Positions 29,016 through 40,200 are shown, counted from the stretch's first letter. The stretch is 64,000 nt of DNA from Leishmania mexicana MHOM/GT/2001/U1103 (GCF_000234665.1 NC_018318.1:533773-597772); one strand, 5' to 3'. Numbers and translations are program-made. The notes: generated by a model from the sequence alone, not told the origin.

Positions 29016-31970
29016 CCCCGTTACCCGAAAAAGCCCTCTCGTCGACCATATATATATATATATATACGTATTTCCAGCACCCCCTACTCCCTTGACAACC
29101 CCTTGTCTTTTCGACACGGAACAGTTCTTGTGCGACCCACCACCGCCCGCCGCCCTCCCACACCCACACACACACATATACGTTCACGGGCTCTGCAGCT
29201 GAGCCGGTGCGATTTCGCGCCGCTGCACCTGTGTATGTGTATACGTATGTGTGCGGCGCAGCGTGGGAGGGTGGACGGGGTCACAGCTGGCGCAGCGACT
29301 CTCCGTTCCCCAACCCGATCCCGTACTTTTCCACACCGAAGACGGCGGCGGCCACGGGTGGTGAATGCGATCCGAGACGCAGCCCCATGCGTGCGTTCTA
29401 TGTGGCAGCTATGCCCGCTGCCCCTGAATCGGCGTACATTGCCATATGATAACATTGGCTCTGGCTCGCCCAGTTTTATGTTATTTCTCTCCATGCTTTT
29501 TTATTTTCCTCGCCTCTCGCTATAAATGTGCGCCTGCATGTGACTGAAGAAAATGAGCACGCGCTCGGCTTCTGCGCCGGTGAGGGCCTCTGCGTTCGCA
29601 TTATGTTTCCGTACCTCGCGCTGAAACGCCCTCGAGCGTTGAGCTCGTTGACGATGAAGTTTGTGGTCATGTCTTCTGTCTCGCAAATCGTTTCACATGT
29701 GAGGATCGAGCTGGGTGCGAGCTGCTTGACAGGTGTGTGCCTGTGGCGCGTCGAGGTACAGCAACGGACTTTTCGTTTGTACGGGGTGTATCTCTATTCA
29801 CGACCACGTAAGGCACTAGTCGCCGCCCACGCGATCAGCAAACCACGGCCCTGTTAGCCGATAGCGCGACACCGCGCACGAACGCCTCCGACGCGCTGGA
29901 CTCGCCATGGATCGTGCCTCCTTCTTTTTCGCAATGCTCTCCCCCTGTAAGGACGGACGACAAACGCGTTCTTCTTGCCTCCCCCCTCCACTTTCCAGCA
30001 CCGATAAACGCGTGGGATGCACACGGCCTCCTTGGGCGATCGAGCCTCGTCTCCTGTTGTTGCGCTGCAACGGCCTGCCTTGTGTCTGCGCAAATCGACG
30101 ACATACACACACACACATGCACATGCACACCGACAACGGCTCCCCTGAGGCGTCGACACGGCCGTTGCGATCGCGCACCGCGATCGAGGGCAAAATGCAA
30201 CAATGAAAAGAACATCACGTCGTTTTCGAAACGTGTTGCTGTCACTGCGGCGCTCTGCACGACTCCCGCCTCCGCAGCCGCCTCTTTCTTTCGCCCATCG
30301 TACAGCGGCACCGTAAGCAGCGACAGTAGCCAGCGGCGAGCCACCCACTTCAAGAGATTGGCTCTGTCGTCCGCCTAGCGGGGTATAAGCGGGCTCCGGC
30401 GCAACGTCGATGGGGATGTCATGAGTGTGTGTGTGTGTGGGGAGGCTACATCCAGCCCGGTGCTGTCGCTCTTTTTGAAAAAGCGCCGTGGGTGCGGAAT
30501 ATTTCGGTGCTGGGCGTCAGCTGCGAGGCTTGCGGCTCCAGGTGTAGTGTCACCTAGAGTCTGTGCTACTTCCTCGGTAGGCGTTTTGACAGAGCACGTC
30601 AACATCTCCCGCCACGCCATGTTCGCGGACCGCTTCGGCATCGCGTGAACGCTCGAGAAAAACTGCTGCAACCGGGGGGGGGACTCGTCGAAGCCCCCCC
30701 GAGTGCTTTCTGTCCGACTCACTGCAGCAAGCTCATGATGGTGCGCCGATAAAGGCAAGACTTTCGTGGAACGCATTGAAGGACGGGAGCTTGAGGAATC
30801 ACACTTACTCCTTCCTCACCCCACCGCGGCCCGCAGACGGGGAAGGTGAAGTGCTTTATTGGCTGCGATGCCGGCTGATTTTTCTTCCCACAGCCGGCAG
30901 TGTGAGATGAAGGTGAGCTGAGCACGACGCAGTTGACAGCCGACCGTACCGGCGGCGGCGAGGAGAAGCTCGTCCTCATTTTTCGCCTCGCGCCACCGCA
31001 TGGCTCTCGTGTGTCGCAGGAGCGAAACTGCGGCACATCCGCGGGCTCGCAGACACAAACAGCCGCTTCCGTTCCTGCAGGCTATTGAGGGTGTCCAGCT
31101 CGCTGGGCGGCCAGCCGTTGTGCTGAGGCGTCGTCATGATGCACATGTTTTGAGGCTGCTCACCTACTCGGCGTCTGCTCGGTGCAACGCTGACGTCATT
31201 GCGCGCGACTCTGGTCTTGCCGACGTCATGACGGCCGAGCACATGGACGCTATCGGACGGCAGAACCCGCCAGTGTATCGTGAACTTCACTTGTGAGAGA
31301 GGCCTGATAGCGCTTTAGAAGGTAATGGGCCGCACCGTGCGCGCCATGTCCATGAAGACGCCGTGGTGTCTCTGTTTTACTGCGCCACGCCCCCGCGCCT
31401 TAGGCTCCCTCTGCGTTGCACTCGGTTTTCGTTGTGTCGGGTGCCACAAACCGAAATATATGCCGTCGCCGGTGGTGCGCATGTCTTGCCCTTCCACTCC
31501 TACACACGCGCCCTTTGTGTCGTGTGTTGTGGGTGTGCTCTTGGCTGCAGGTGGGGCTCCTCCACCCCGTCGTCCCCGGTCCGTCGACGTGCGTGCTCAG
31601 ACCACACACCACCACTGCTACTCGGCCCTGTCATCAGTGCTCGGTTTTTGATTCGCTGTCACACTCTCTGCCATGCTGCCTCCCCACCTCCTTGCCCGCT
31701 GCCTATGGGACCACTCCCCGCGCCACCCCTCCCTTCCGACTACGTCCACCAACGCCGGCGAGCGCACACGCGCGCAGAGCCGTTGTGTAGAGGAGAGAAA
31801 AAAGAACGATAAGACGCAAAAAAAAAGTCACAACGTTTTGCCTTTCGCGCCCCCGCACTGCACCTCTCCGCCGCCTGCCGCTTCGTTACCCACGCCGTTG
31901 CCCGTTCCCTTCAGTATCTGCCCCGGCGTGCGCGCTCTCGTTTCGTCCGCTGAGCACGCTACATGCCGTC
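29016..31970. other. Long intergenic region, INO1 to TyrRS
   Basis: Nearly 3 kb with no supported gene on the + strand. A TA run at ~29048-29066 sits just after the INO1 stop. On the minus strand, 30816-31290 shows protein-like reading in two adjacent frames (see findings) but no family I recognise. The right third is pyrimidine-rich. Confidence 0.5.
31913..31914 (+). promoter_or_regulatory. Predicted trans-splice acceptor, TyrRS
   Basis: AG after a long C/T-rich tract from ~31845, 57 nt before the ATG. Confidence 0.45.
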
Positions 31971-34019
31971 ATGAACACGGACGAGCGCTACAAGCTCCTC
32001 CGCAGCGTCGGAGAGGAGTGCGTTCAGGAAAGCGAGCTGCGAAACCTTATCGAAAAGAAGCCGCTTATTCGCTGCTACGACGGCTTCGAGCCCTCCGGCC
32101 GCATGCACATTGCCCAGGGTGTCTTCAAGGCAGTAAATGTCAACAAGTGCACCGCCGCCGGGTGCGAGTTTGTCTTCTGGGTGGCGGACTGGTTTGCGCT
32201 CATGAACGACAAGGTCGGTGGCGAACTGGAGAAGATTCGCGTTGTCGGCCGGTACCTTATTGAGGTGTGGAAGGCGGCGGGCATGGATATGGACAAGGTT
32301 TTGTTTCTCTGGAGCAGCGAGGAGATCACGAGCCACGCCGACACGTACTGGCGCATGGTGCTCGACATTGGCCGCCAGAATACGATTGCCCGCATCAAGA
32401 AATGCTGCACCATCATGGGCAAGACGGAAGGCACGCTGACGGCGGCACAGGTGCTGTACCCGCTGATGCAGTGCTGCGACATCTTCTTTCTCAAGGCCGA
32501 CATCTGCCAGCTAGGCCTGGACCAGCGCAAGGTGAACATGCTCGCACGCGAGTACTGCGACCTGATCGGCCGCAAGTTGAAGCCGGTCATTCTGTCACAC
32601 CACATGCTGGCCGGTCTGAAGCAGGGGCAGGCAAAGATGAGTAAGAGTGATCCGGACAGTGCCATCTTCATGGAAGACACCGCGGAGGATGTGGCACGTA
32701 AGATCCGTCAGGCCTACTGTCCGCGCGTCAAGCAGTCCGCCACCGCCATCACAGATGACGGGGCGCCGGTCGCCACGGACGACCGCAACCCGGTGCTGGA
32801 CTACTTCCAGTGTGTCGTCTACGCCCGACCCGGCGCTGCGGCCACTGTTGACGGCACCACGTACGCGACCTACGAGGACCTCGAGCAGGCTTTTGTGAGC
32901 GACGAGGTCAGCGAGGATGCCCTTAAGTCGTGCCTGATTGATGAGGTGAACGCCCTGCTGGAGCCGGTGCGCCAACATTTTGCGTCAAACAAGGAGGCTC
33001 ACGAGCTGCTGGAGGCGGTCAAGTCGTACCGAAAGGATGGGGCGACGCTTCCACTGGCCGAGACAGCGCTCCCTGCCGCCCCCGAAAAGCCGCACGCGTG
33101 CATGTGGATGCCGGCACTGCTGAAAGTGCCGCTGGATGTCGCGGAGGGGATGATCAAAGCCACCAAGGACTTCATCGCCGCACACCCGGAAGGCGTGGTG
33201 ACACTGGTGCTGCCGGACTGGTCGGCAGTGGCCAGTGACGAAATCACCGGGGTGGAGAAAGATGTCTCGGCTGCCCTGCAGGTGAGCTGTGCACTTCTCA
33301 AGGCGTATGGACTGCCGAGCTCGGTAAAGATCGTGACGGAGAACGAGGTCATTCTCGGCAACCGAAACGACTTCTGGGTGACCGTAATTGGCATTGCTCG
33401 CAAGAACCGGCTGAGCCACATCGAGGAGCTGTACGGGGGAGAGGTGCGCAACACCGGTCAGGTCATTGCTGCCCTCATGCGCGTTGCCACAGCTCTGATG
33501 CTCTCTGTCTCGCACGTCATCTCAACCTCGCTGGATGGGCACATCAACGCCTTCGCCCGCGAGTACACGAAGGAGCGCATCGAGTGCGTGCAGACACTGG
33601 AGGGACGCATCCCGGCGCTGCACCGCCCTGGCGCTGCCCCGGCGGTGCTCGGTGCCGACGACGTCCTATACCTGGACGACAATGACATGGACATCCGCCG
33701 TAAAATCAAGAAGGCGTACTCGGCGCCGAATGAGGAGGCCAACCCGGTCATATCGGTCGCTCAGCACCTTCTCGCACAACATGGAGCCCTCAGCATCGAG
33801 CGCGGGGAGGCCAACGGTGGAAACGTAAGCTACAACACGCCAGAGGCCCTCATGGCAGACTGCGGCAGCGGTGCTCTCCACCCCGCCGACCTCAAGGCGA
33901 CGGTGTTGCAGCTTCTGCTGGACCGATCGGCGGAGGCACGCGCGCTGCTCAACGGCGAGCTCAAGAAGAATATAACCGTTCTTCGCAACGCGGAGAAGAA
34001 GATGGCAAAGAGGAGGTAA
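31971..34019 (+). CDS. Tyrosyl-tRNA synthetase, double-length pseudo-dimer
   Basis: 682 residues, about twice the length of an ordinary eukaryotic TyrRS catalytic core plus anticodon domain. The enzyme charges tRNA-Tyr in the cytosol. The N-terminal half has the class I signatures: HIAQ at 46-49 for HIGH, and KMSKS at 222-226 followed by DPDSAIF. The second half (about 360-682) repeats the fold, beginning WMPALLKVPLD, with VTVIGIARKNRLSHIEELYGGE and a C-terminal region like the anticodon-binding part, but lacks both signatures. This matches the tandem, pseudo-dimeric TyrRS known from trypanosomatids, where one half is catalytic and the other helps bind tRNA. ATG is 57 nt from a predicted splice acceptor. 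Confidence 0.95.
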   Translation: MNTDERYKLLRSVGEECVQESELRNLIEKKPLIRCYDGFEPSGRMHIAQGVFKAVNVNKCTAAGCEFVFWVADWFALMNDKVGGELEKIRVVGRYLIEVWKAAGMDMDKVLFLWSSEEITSHADTYWRMVLDIGRQNTIARIKKCCTIMGKTEGTLTAAQVLYPLMQCCDIFFLKADICQLGLDQRKVNMLAREYCDLIGRKLKPVILSHHMLAGLKQGQAKMSKSDPDSAIFMEDTAEDVARKIRQAYCPRVKQSATAITDDGAPVATDDRNPVLDYFQCVVYARPGAAATVDGTTYATYEDLEQAFVSDEVSEDALKSCLIDEVNALLEPVRQHFASNKEAHELLEAVKSYRKDGATLPLAETALPAAPEKPHACMWMPALLKVPLDVAEGMIKATKDFIAAHPEGVVTLVLPDWSAVASDEITGVEKDVSAALQVSCALLKAYGLPSSVKIVTENEVILGNRNDFWVTVIGIARKNRLSHIEELYGGEVRNTGQVIAALMRVATALMLSVSHVISTSLDGHINAFAREYTKERIECVQTLEGRIPALHRPGAAPAVLGADDVLYLDDNDMDIRRKIKKAYSAPNEEANPVISVAQHLLAQHGALSIERGEANGGNVSYNTPEALMADCGSGALHPADLKATVLQLLLDRSAEARALLNGELKKNITVLRNAEKKMAKRR

Positions 34020-34830
34020 GAGGGACGGCGTGGAGGCGGGGGAAGGGTTGTGGGTGGTGTAGGCGAAGAGCCCCCCCTCCCCCCGTGCCGAGCTTCTCCC
34101 TCCCCCCGCCTCGTTTCGTTTCGCTACACGCGTGTAACAGTGTGCATAACGAGTTTGCGTGTGAGTAAAGTACTAGGCCGCCCCGAGGCAACCTCATGCA
34201 GGGAGGGGGGGGGGTAAAAAAGGGGTCATGTGCGATGTCTGTCTCGCCTGCACACGCGTCTGTGTGCCTTCACTAGGCACTGATGCGTGGCGTAGGAGCG
34301 CCTCATCGGTCCAGAAGAGGAAAGGAAAGCTAGTAGATACGGGCGCACCGCGCTCAGCCGATGATGGGCTGATGCCTCAAGGCACGAGAGGAGACGAGGA
34401 GGCAATCAGACACATGCGCGCGCTGTGACGGCTGCATATTGCTGGGACTACCTCATCGACTCACTCAACGACCTCCTCCACTTCGCAGATGTTGCGGCGT
34501 CGTTGCCTCCTTTCACAGGACATCAGGTGTGCGCAACGCACAACGCGGCACTGTGAAGGAAAACGCCGTGCCTGTTTATTTCTGTGCAGTGGTTGTGTAT
34601 TGCCCTGGTGTCGACGCTCTCCTCCTCCCCATCCCCGCGTCTCTCTGCGCCCGCCCAACGCTTTGGCCGCTGCCTTTTTGTGGCTGTTGCCTGTCAACTT
34701 TACGACACAAGAGCAGGAGAGACGATAGCCCATTTCTCTCTTGCAGAACCCTCCACGCCTTTGACACTCTGCATACGGAAGTGGTGAGGGAGGTGCTCAC
34801 ACATACGTGTGCGTGTGATGCATAGCAAAG
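34020..34830. other. Intergenic region after TyrRS
   Basis: About 800 bp, no gene. A G run near 34204-34214 and C-rich tracts near 34074-34085. Confidence 0.5.
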
Positions 34831-36069
34831 ATGCATGCTGGCCGCCCAGCTGGCACTAAAACAGTAGGCGATGTGCTGTGCCACTCTGCAAGCGATAAGT
34901 TCAGTGGCGTGAAGAAGCCGCGCTATGACTCTGTGCGACTCTCCCCGCGTGACGCGTCTGCCTTTCTTCAGCAGCAGCCGGTGCAGCCCTCCACTCCGCG
35001 GGAGGACAAGCCACGTCGCGCAGCTGTCATACAGCGACGCAGCCAGCACAGCCGCTCCGCAGGCAGCGGCGCCTCGCGCCGCCCTGTCGATGAGGCGCTC
35101 TTTTGTGCCCTCAGGATGGAGAGCCAAGCCGATGTACTGAGGCAGTTGCGGGCGCATGGGCTGGCGATGCTCACAAAGGACTTTGGAGCGCTCTGCAGCA
35201 GCCTCAGCCTGCATAGCATACGGGTAGAGGAGTTCACATACCTCTGCGCTGCTGTGCTCCAATGCGATCTGCAGCCTCGCGACTGCGAAGTTGTCTTTGC
35301 GTTTCTCCGGGCAGAACGCGCATCGGGTGGTGGAATGAGCGTCACGCACCTTCTGGAGCGGTTGCGGACGCTGTTTGAGCCTCTCGAAGTGGTGTGCGCG
35401 TTGCAGCTCAAGTGCCTCCTCGAAACACGCAGGCTTGATTACTGCAACGTGTCGCTCAATGAACTGAAGAAGGCTGAGGCTGGGTTGCGCTCCCTTCTCG
35501 TCGACGACCCGCTCGATCTTGAAGTGGGCGCGCAGTGGGAGCATCTCGAGGACGAGCTGCAACGGCTGCATCTGCGCTTTGCGGTCCCCGTACCAACGTT
35601 TCGCTTGCTGGTGCGTCGCTCGGCGCGCGCTCTTCGGTCGGCGGTGCGCGCGCTGGGTTGGGATGGGAAGATACAACGGCGTCTCTGGCAAGAGGAAGAC
35701 GAGGAGCCCAGCAATGATGGGGTGCAGGAGCCACTCCGCGCCTTTGATCTTGGTGGCCTCCGTACATGTACAGTAAAGGAGATTTGCAACGAGGGTGGCG
35801 TGCAGGACAGGAGCACCGCCGTTCTCTCCGCAGTGGCGAAGCTGTACCATCATCGCCTGACTTTGGGAGCACAGTCCCTGGCCGCCGCTGAGCGGCTGCA
35901 CCCTGCGCTCGGGGCAACCGTGCGGACCGCCAGCCGTGTCTCGTCCTTGAGCTCGCCAAAGTCCGCGGCCGATCTGACACACCCCCGCTTCAGAGCCGAC
36001 CTCTACGCTGTTTTTCCAGACGCGCCATCTTGCACAGCGGCGAGGAGGGAGGCTTTCACTGCAAACTAG
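34831..36069 (+). CDS. Conserved-type hypothetical protein, helical
   Basis: 412 residues with no family I recognise. The first ~90 residues are basic and Ser/Arg-rich. From ~95 to ~290 the protein looks helical, with repeated Leu-rich segments (LRQLRAHGLAMLTKDFG, VTHLLERLRTLFEPLEVV) whose rhythm recalls paired EF-hand-like helices, though no calcium-binding loop is seen. The C-terminus is Ala/Ser-rich. A codon-usage shadow makes a long open frame on the opposite strand, which favours this strand being coding. No signal peptide or membrane span. Location and role unknown. It sits between TyrRS and a p24 protein without functional link. Confidence 0.7.
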   Translation: MHAGRPAGTKTVGDVLCHSASDKFSGVKKPRYDSVRLSPRDASAFLQQQPVQPSTPREDKPRRAAVIQRRSQHSRSAGSGASRRPVDEALFCALRMESQADVLRQLRAHGLAMLTKDFGALCSSLSLHSIRVEEFTYLCAAVLQCDLQPRDCEVVFAFLRAERASGGGMSVTHLLERLRTLFEPLEVVCALQLKCLLETRRLDYCNVSLNELKKAEAGLRSLLVDDPLDLEVGAQWEHLEDELQRLHLRFAVPVPTFRLLVRRSARALRSAVRALGWDGKIQRRLWQEEDEEPSNDGVQEPLRAFDLGGLRTCTVKEICNEGGVQDRSTAVLSAVAKLYHHRLTLGAQSLAAAERLHPALGATVRTASRVSSLSSPKSAADLTHPRFRADLYAVFPDAPSCTAARREAFTAN

Positions 36070-36814
36070 TGACGAGGCGAGGTGACCAGCTGTAAGTGGG
36101 GGACAGCGGCGCCACAGGAGCGAGTGAAATGGCCTAGCATACGTGGTCTCTTGTGGAAGACGCTCTATTCGCTTTCCACTTCTCATTTTGTGTGCGTCTG
36201 TCTCCTCGCGTGCCCTCTCCCTTCCTTCCCCAAAAAATGTCCTTACGGCTAGGCTCTTGTGCACTACTGGTGGGCGGCGTTACGCGGGTGTTTCTCCAGT
36301 TTCGTCTCAAATCGTGTGCGTAGCACATCAGATGTGTCTTTCGTCATTTTCCTCCAAGCTCTGCACCTTTTGCGTCCCTTCGCGCTTTCCTCTGGCCATC
36401 GGAACGCACGCAATGCGACCGGGGAAAAGCAAAGGAGGAGGAGGAGGGGGGGATGGGGTTGATGTGGAGCCTTACACGCAGCCCTGTCCCCGCGGAGATG
36501 ACGCGCGCTCTTTGCGCCTGCTGTTTACGCCTTTGGATTTTGGCTCTCCTTAATTGTACCATACCCATGTCATACACAAAGCAGAAGAGAAGAGTGCGGC
36601 AGCAATGGAAACGGAGGCCGACCTCCAGGTAGTCTTCTCCGAAGGAGGGCTCGCACGGGGGATTCTCACTGTGCTCCTGCAGACTCCCTCGGAGCTGGGG
36701 TATGTCGGAGCGGGTGACGTATGAAGTGTGCGTCACTTCACTCCACCAACCGCACACTGGGGTGCGCACCTGCTCTCTCAGTCGCCGCTCACTCCTCTGC
36801 CTTTCCGTTCCTCC

Positions 36815-36816
36815 AG
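36815..36816 (+). promoter_or_regulatory. Predicted trans-splice acceptor, p24 gene
   Basis: AG after a C/T tract at ~36776-36814; would place the microsatellite at 36841-36879 inside the 5' UTR. Confidence 0.4.
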
Positions 36817-36840
36817 TCTCATTCAACTTTCCTCACCTTG

Positions 36841-36879
36841 TGTACGTGTACGTGTACGTGTACGTGTGTGTGTGTGTGC
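36841..36879. repeat. TGTACG / TG microsatellite
   Basis: Four TGTACG units followed by a TG run, ending 25 nt before the p24 start codon. Confidence 0.85.
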
Positions 36880-36903
36880 TAGCGTGGGGCCGTTGCACGA
36901 GAC

Positions 36904-37569
36904 ATGCGCCTTTTAGTCATGTGTGCGTTTTTGGCAGCCTTCTGCACGGTGGCAGCGGTGCTGCCTGCCACGGCGCTGCGGGTGAAACCCACCATCACGG
37001 CTCTCACCTTCGACGTGGGCAAGGAAGAGGTGTGCCTGTATTCGATTGGGAAGGACTTCTACGAGGGCGTGACTATGCACTACCACGTCATGGAGGGAGA
37101 GAACGACTTTGACGTGTTCATTCGGGATGTGGACGGACACATGATCTACGCCTCCTACGCGGGTGAGCATGGCGCCGAAGACCGTGTATATTTCACGACA
37201 CGTGCAAAGAAGGAACACGCATACTGTATCGACAATCGTGACTACTCGGGCGAGCTGAAGGTGATCAAGATGGAAGTTGGGCTGACCTCTCTCAAGCGCT
37301 GGAAGAACCGCATAGACCCGCTTCGGAAGCTCATGACACGCACGGATGGCTTCGTGATGGGCATGCACGATGACCAGATCCTGCTTCGGATGAAGGAGCA
37401 GGGCATCCGAGAGTGGGTAGAAAAGATCTTCACCTTGTTGACGGTGCGCTTAGTGGCCGAGGCTTTCATCATGGCAGTCATCGCGCTGCTTAACGTTCTC
37501 AGCATCACGTACCTCTTTCGCCGAGCGTCCCTGCAGCACCCGCTTACGGGAAGCACGGCGAGGAGGTGA
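36904..37569 (+). CDS. p24/TMED-family cargo receptor (emp24/gp25L)
   Basis: 221 residues, typical for the family. Residues 1-24 form a signal peptide (LLVMCAFLAAFCTVAAVLPATA). Residues ~35-115 are a GOLD domain with two cysteines, Cys44 and Cys108, in the places that form its disulfide. A helical stalk (~125-180) leads to a transmembrane helix at ~184-206 and a short cytosolic tail (YLFRRASLQH...). p24 proteins cycle between ER and Golgi in COPII and COPI vesicles and help sort GPI-anchored cargo, which fits a parasite with abundant GPI-anchored surface molecules. The tail lacks a clear C-terminal KKXX; the FRR next to the membrane may serve for coat binding. Confidence 0.9.
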   Translation: MRLLVMCAFLAAFCTVAAVLPATALRVKPTITALTFDVGKEEVCLYSIGKDFYEGVTMHYHVMEGENDFDVFIRDVDGHMIYASYAGEHGAEDRVYFTTRAKKEHAYCIDNRDYSGELKVIKMEVGLTSLKRWKNRIDPLRKLMTRTDGFVMGMHDDQILLRMKEQGIREWVEKIFTLLTVRLVAEAFIMAVIALLNVLSITYLFRRASLQHPLTGSTARR

Positions 37570-38372
37570 GGTGTGCTGCGAGAGGTCCTCTATGCAGTAC
37601 AATTCTCTGACACGTTCTTATTTCATGAAGTTCACCCACGTTCGGCAAGTAGCCTTGCGTGAGGAGGAGTCGCTATGGCGTGGTCAACTATATCGCGTAG
37701 CAGAAGCTTTGCGGACTCCACACACACACGCTGGCGGAGATGTGGACGGTTGTGTGAGTTCGTGTGTTGCTCGTATGTGCATGGGCAGGCTTGTGCTACT
37801 CGAGTTCTCTTCCTCCCCTTTCTCTTGTTCCCCATTCTACACATCTTCGATGTTCAGATCCAGCTTGTCTTGAAGAGCCATGGAAGCAGCAGACAACAGC
37901 GTAGTCCACCACCACGACACAGCACCGAGTTGCCGTCACCCGGATCCTTGGTCTCGGTTTCGCTAGTGCGCCTCGCGCTGGTCCCTTTTTTTTGCGGACC
38001 GTGTGCCAACGGAGGGAAGTTGCAAGTGCGCCGCTTTATCGCACGGCATTCCACCCCCTCCCGTGTCATACCCTCTTACTCGGGTCTCTTCCTCACGGCG
38101 TGCACGACCGTTGCCTCTTTCATTTCCTGTTTGGCTGCTGCGCTGACTTCTACTTGTGCCTCTATCGCCGCCGCATCTCCAGTCACGTCTCCTCTCTCTC
38201 TCGCCCACGAAGATCGTCACCGTATCCACCACTCCCACCCCCGCTTCCTTCGTATCTTTTCCACCACTGATACGGAAGAGTTTCCACGGTTGGCTGTTCC
38301 TTGATCGTCGTGACCGTTCCTTCAACCCATAACTCAGCACGTCATAGCATTACTTGTAGGCATTAGGCTAAC
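37570..38372. other. Intergenic region after p24 gene
   Basis: About 800 bp, C/T-rich towards the right; no gene seen. Confidence 0.5.
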
Positions 38373-38819
38373 ATGTTCCGTCGCATCACCCTTCCGATAG
38401 GCGCCAGTGCTTCCCTGAGCGCCTTACACATGGCCGCTCGCGCGGGCTCCCACAAGCCCACGACGCACGACTGGTCACAGATCTTTCCACTGCACATGAC
38501 CACTGAGGCACGCGCCGCCCTGCAGGCGCAGAGTCACCGCACCGTTTCCGCGGTAGTTCCTGGCAAGATGTTCATGCGCCACTGGATCGTGGCGGAGCAG
38601 TCCACCGTGTCTGTCGTGAATCGTGTCATCTCGGGTATGATCGCGGTCTTTACTATGATTTGGGCGGCTGGGTACGCCACACTGGGCTACAATGGACACA
38701 ACTCCGCGCACGTAGCTGGGTGGATTTTCATCGCCTACTGGCTCGTACTGCACACGCACATGATGTGGCTGGCCCCCACAATGCTCGGCCTCGCCCTCCT
38801 GGAGCTCGCGCTGAACTGA
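38373..38819 (+). CDS. Small two-helix membrane protein, probably mitochondrial
   Basis: 148 residues, family not recognised. The N-terminus (MFRRITLPIG, later MAARAG) is basic with Ser/Ala and few acids, like a mitochondrial presequence. Two hydrophobic helices lie at ~86-106 and ~114-142, separated by a short loop rich in His and Asn (GYNGHNSAH), with further His in the second helix (LHTHMMW). Small two-helix proteins of this kind are common among kinetoplastid-specific inner-membrane respiratory subunits; that placement is inference from shape only. A SIDER lies 800 bp downstream. Confidence 0.7.
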   Translation: MFRRITLPIGASASLSALHMAARAGSHKPTTHDWSQIFPLHMTTEARAALQAQSHRTVSAVVPGKMFMRHWIVAEQSTVSVVNRVISGMIAVFTMIWAAGYATLGYNGHNSAHVAGWIFIAYWLVLHTHMMWLAPTMLGLALLELALN

Positions 38820-39617
38820 TTCGACGCAGGAAGATGATGGTGGGGCAAAGTGCTTATGTGGACGAACGTGCCCGCGCATCTCTGTATGTGCCATTTGGAG
38901 GGGGGATGTGGGGCGCAGTGGGTTGGTTTCGTGAGCCCATCCCTCCACCTCTTTTGTGCAATGCTGTGTGTAGACCGGTAAAGCAGATGCTGACACGGCG
39001 TTGCAACACATTGCTGTAGTGATAGTGTATGGCGATGGTGGCAGCGGCGCGCTAACAGAGGGAGGAGAAGGCGAGGATGGGTGATGGGTGGAAGCAGTCA
39101 CAGGAGTGCTCGCCTTGACTAACTCAGCTCCATCATTCCTCATCGCTCCTCGTCTCTCTCTGTCTTGTGTGTTCTCTGCACACCTAACCACAAAACGTGC
39201 GCGCGCGCTCGACTGGCATAGCAGAGAAGCGTGTGCGTGTGCTTGTGGGGAGGGGAGGGGTTGCTGCCGACAGCTGGTGCACTCTCTCTCCGTGTGTGTG
39301 TGTTTTCGTTCTTTTTCGTGTGCGGTGGGCTCTTCGCCCGTGATGCGTACCCGTGTCCCCTTTCCCCTTAGCGACTTAGGCCGCCGATGCATTTGACCTT
39401 TGCACGCGCTCCTCTTGTGTTCCGTTTGTTTCGTGGGTTCGCTGTTCGCCCTCCCGCACCCCCGTCATCTTTTCGTGTGGTTCTTCTCCTCATCTCTCCC
39501 CCATCTTCCCTTTCCACACATCGAACGTCCAGGCAACCGAAGACGCATCGACACGGCCCCATGTCAGTGCACCTGACGCGGACTCCCTTTTCTTTTAGAG
39601 CAGAGGTGCACCGCCTT
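38820..39617. other. Intergenic region before SIDER E
   Basis: About 800 bp, no gene; GC/GT-rich with pyrimidine tracts near 39300-39520. Confidence 0.5.
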
Positions 39618-40200
39618 GATGGTGACGCAGTGTGAGGGGGAGGAAGGGGCGCACGTCAGTGCGTGGCATCCAGGGTCCACTTCCCACATGCTGTGTGGGG
39701 GTAGGCCAGGCAGCCCCCGCCGCCCCTTAACCCTGCCAATGCCGAGTCGCCGCTTCCGGTGGTGACGGGGTCAGGCGCCGACAGCGTAGGGTGCGGTGAG
39801 GTCCTGGATGTCGCCGCGTCGGAGCGGCCCGTCACGGTGGGCACGTCTGCGCCATCCGTGCGGCGGGCAGAGTGCCGGCGTGACTGGAAGGCATCTGACC
39901 GGGCCCCCACACGGCCCGCTGGTGGTGAGGCGCCTGGGCCACCCCGAGGAGGACGCGCCACGTGGCGCCGGCACAATGGGGTGCGGTGGGAGTGGGGGAG
40001 CGGCTGTGAGGGGACATGCGAGGCGTGTAGTGCGTAGAGGGTGACGCAGGGACCGTGCTCAGGTGACCGAGTCGGCGCACTGCTGGAGCCTGCGCCCTTC
40101 GCTGCTTCGCACCACGCGATGGGGGGGGGAGCCTGTGACGGCGCGGGGGAGGGACGTCGAGCAGAGTTTGAGCGCGTACTGCACGGCTGCAAGTGGATAC
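39618..40200 (+). repeat. SIDER2-like retroposon, copy E
   Basis: Nearly full-length and collinear with copy A, with scattered changes (for example CACTTCCCAC for CACTACCCAC, and one base missing in GTGGCGCCGG). Ends GCTGCAAGTGGATAC, like copy D, which suggests this is the native 3' end of the element and that A-C share an altered end. Confidence 0.75.

Larger units (their letters stand above)
36070..36903. other. p24 gene upstream region
   Basis: About 830 bp, no gene. A purine-rich G tract near 36433-36455, then C/T-rich DNA and a TGTACG/TG microsatellite just before the p24 ATG. Confidence 0.5.

Noticed and set aside
34576..36264. 562-codon open frame on the minus strand
   Set aside because: It mirrors the 412-residue + strand gene in codon-complementary frame, is Arg/His/Leu-rich without domains and opposes the transcription unit.
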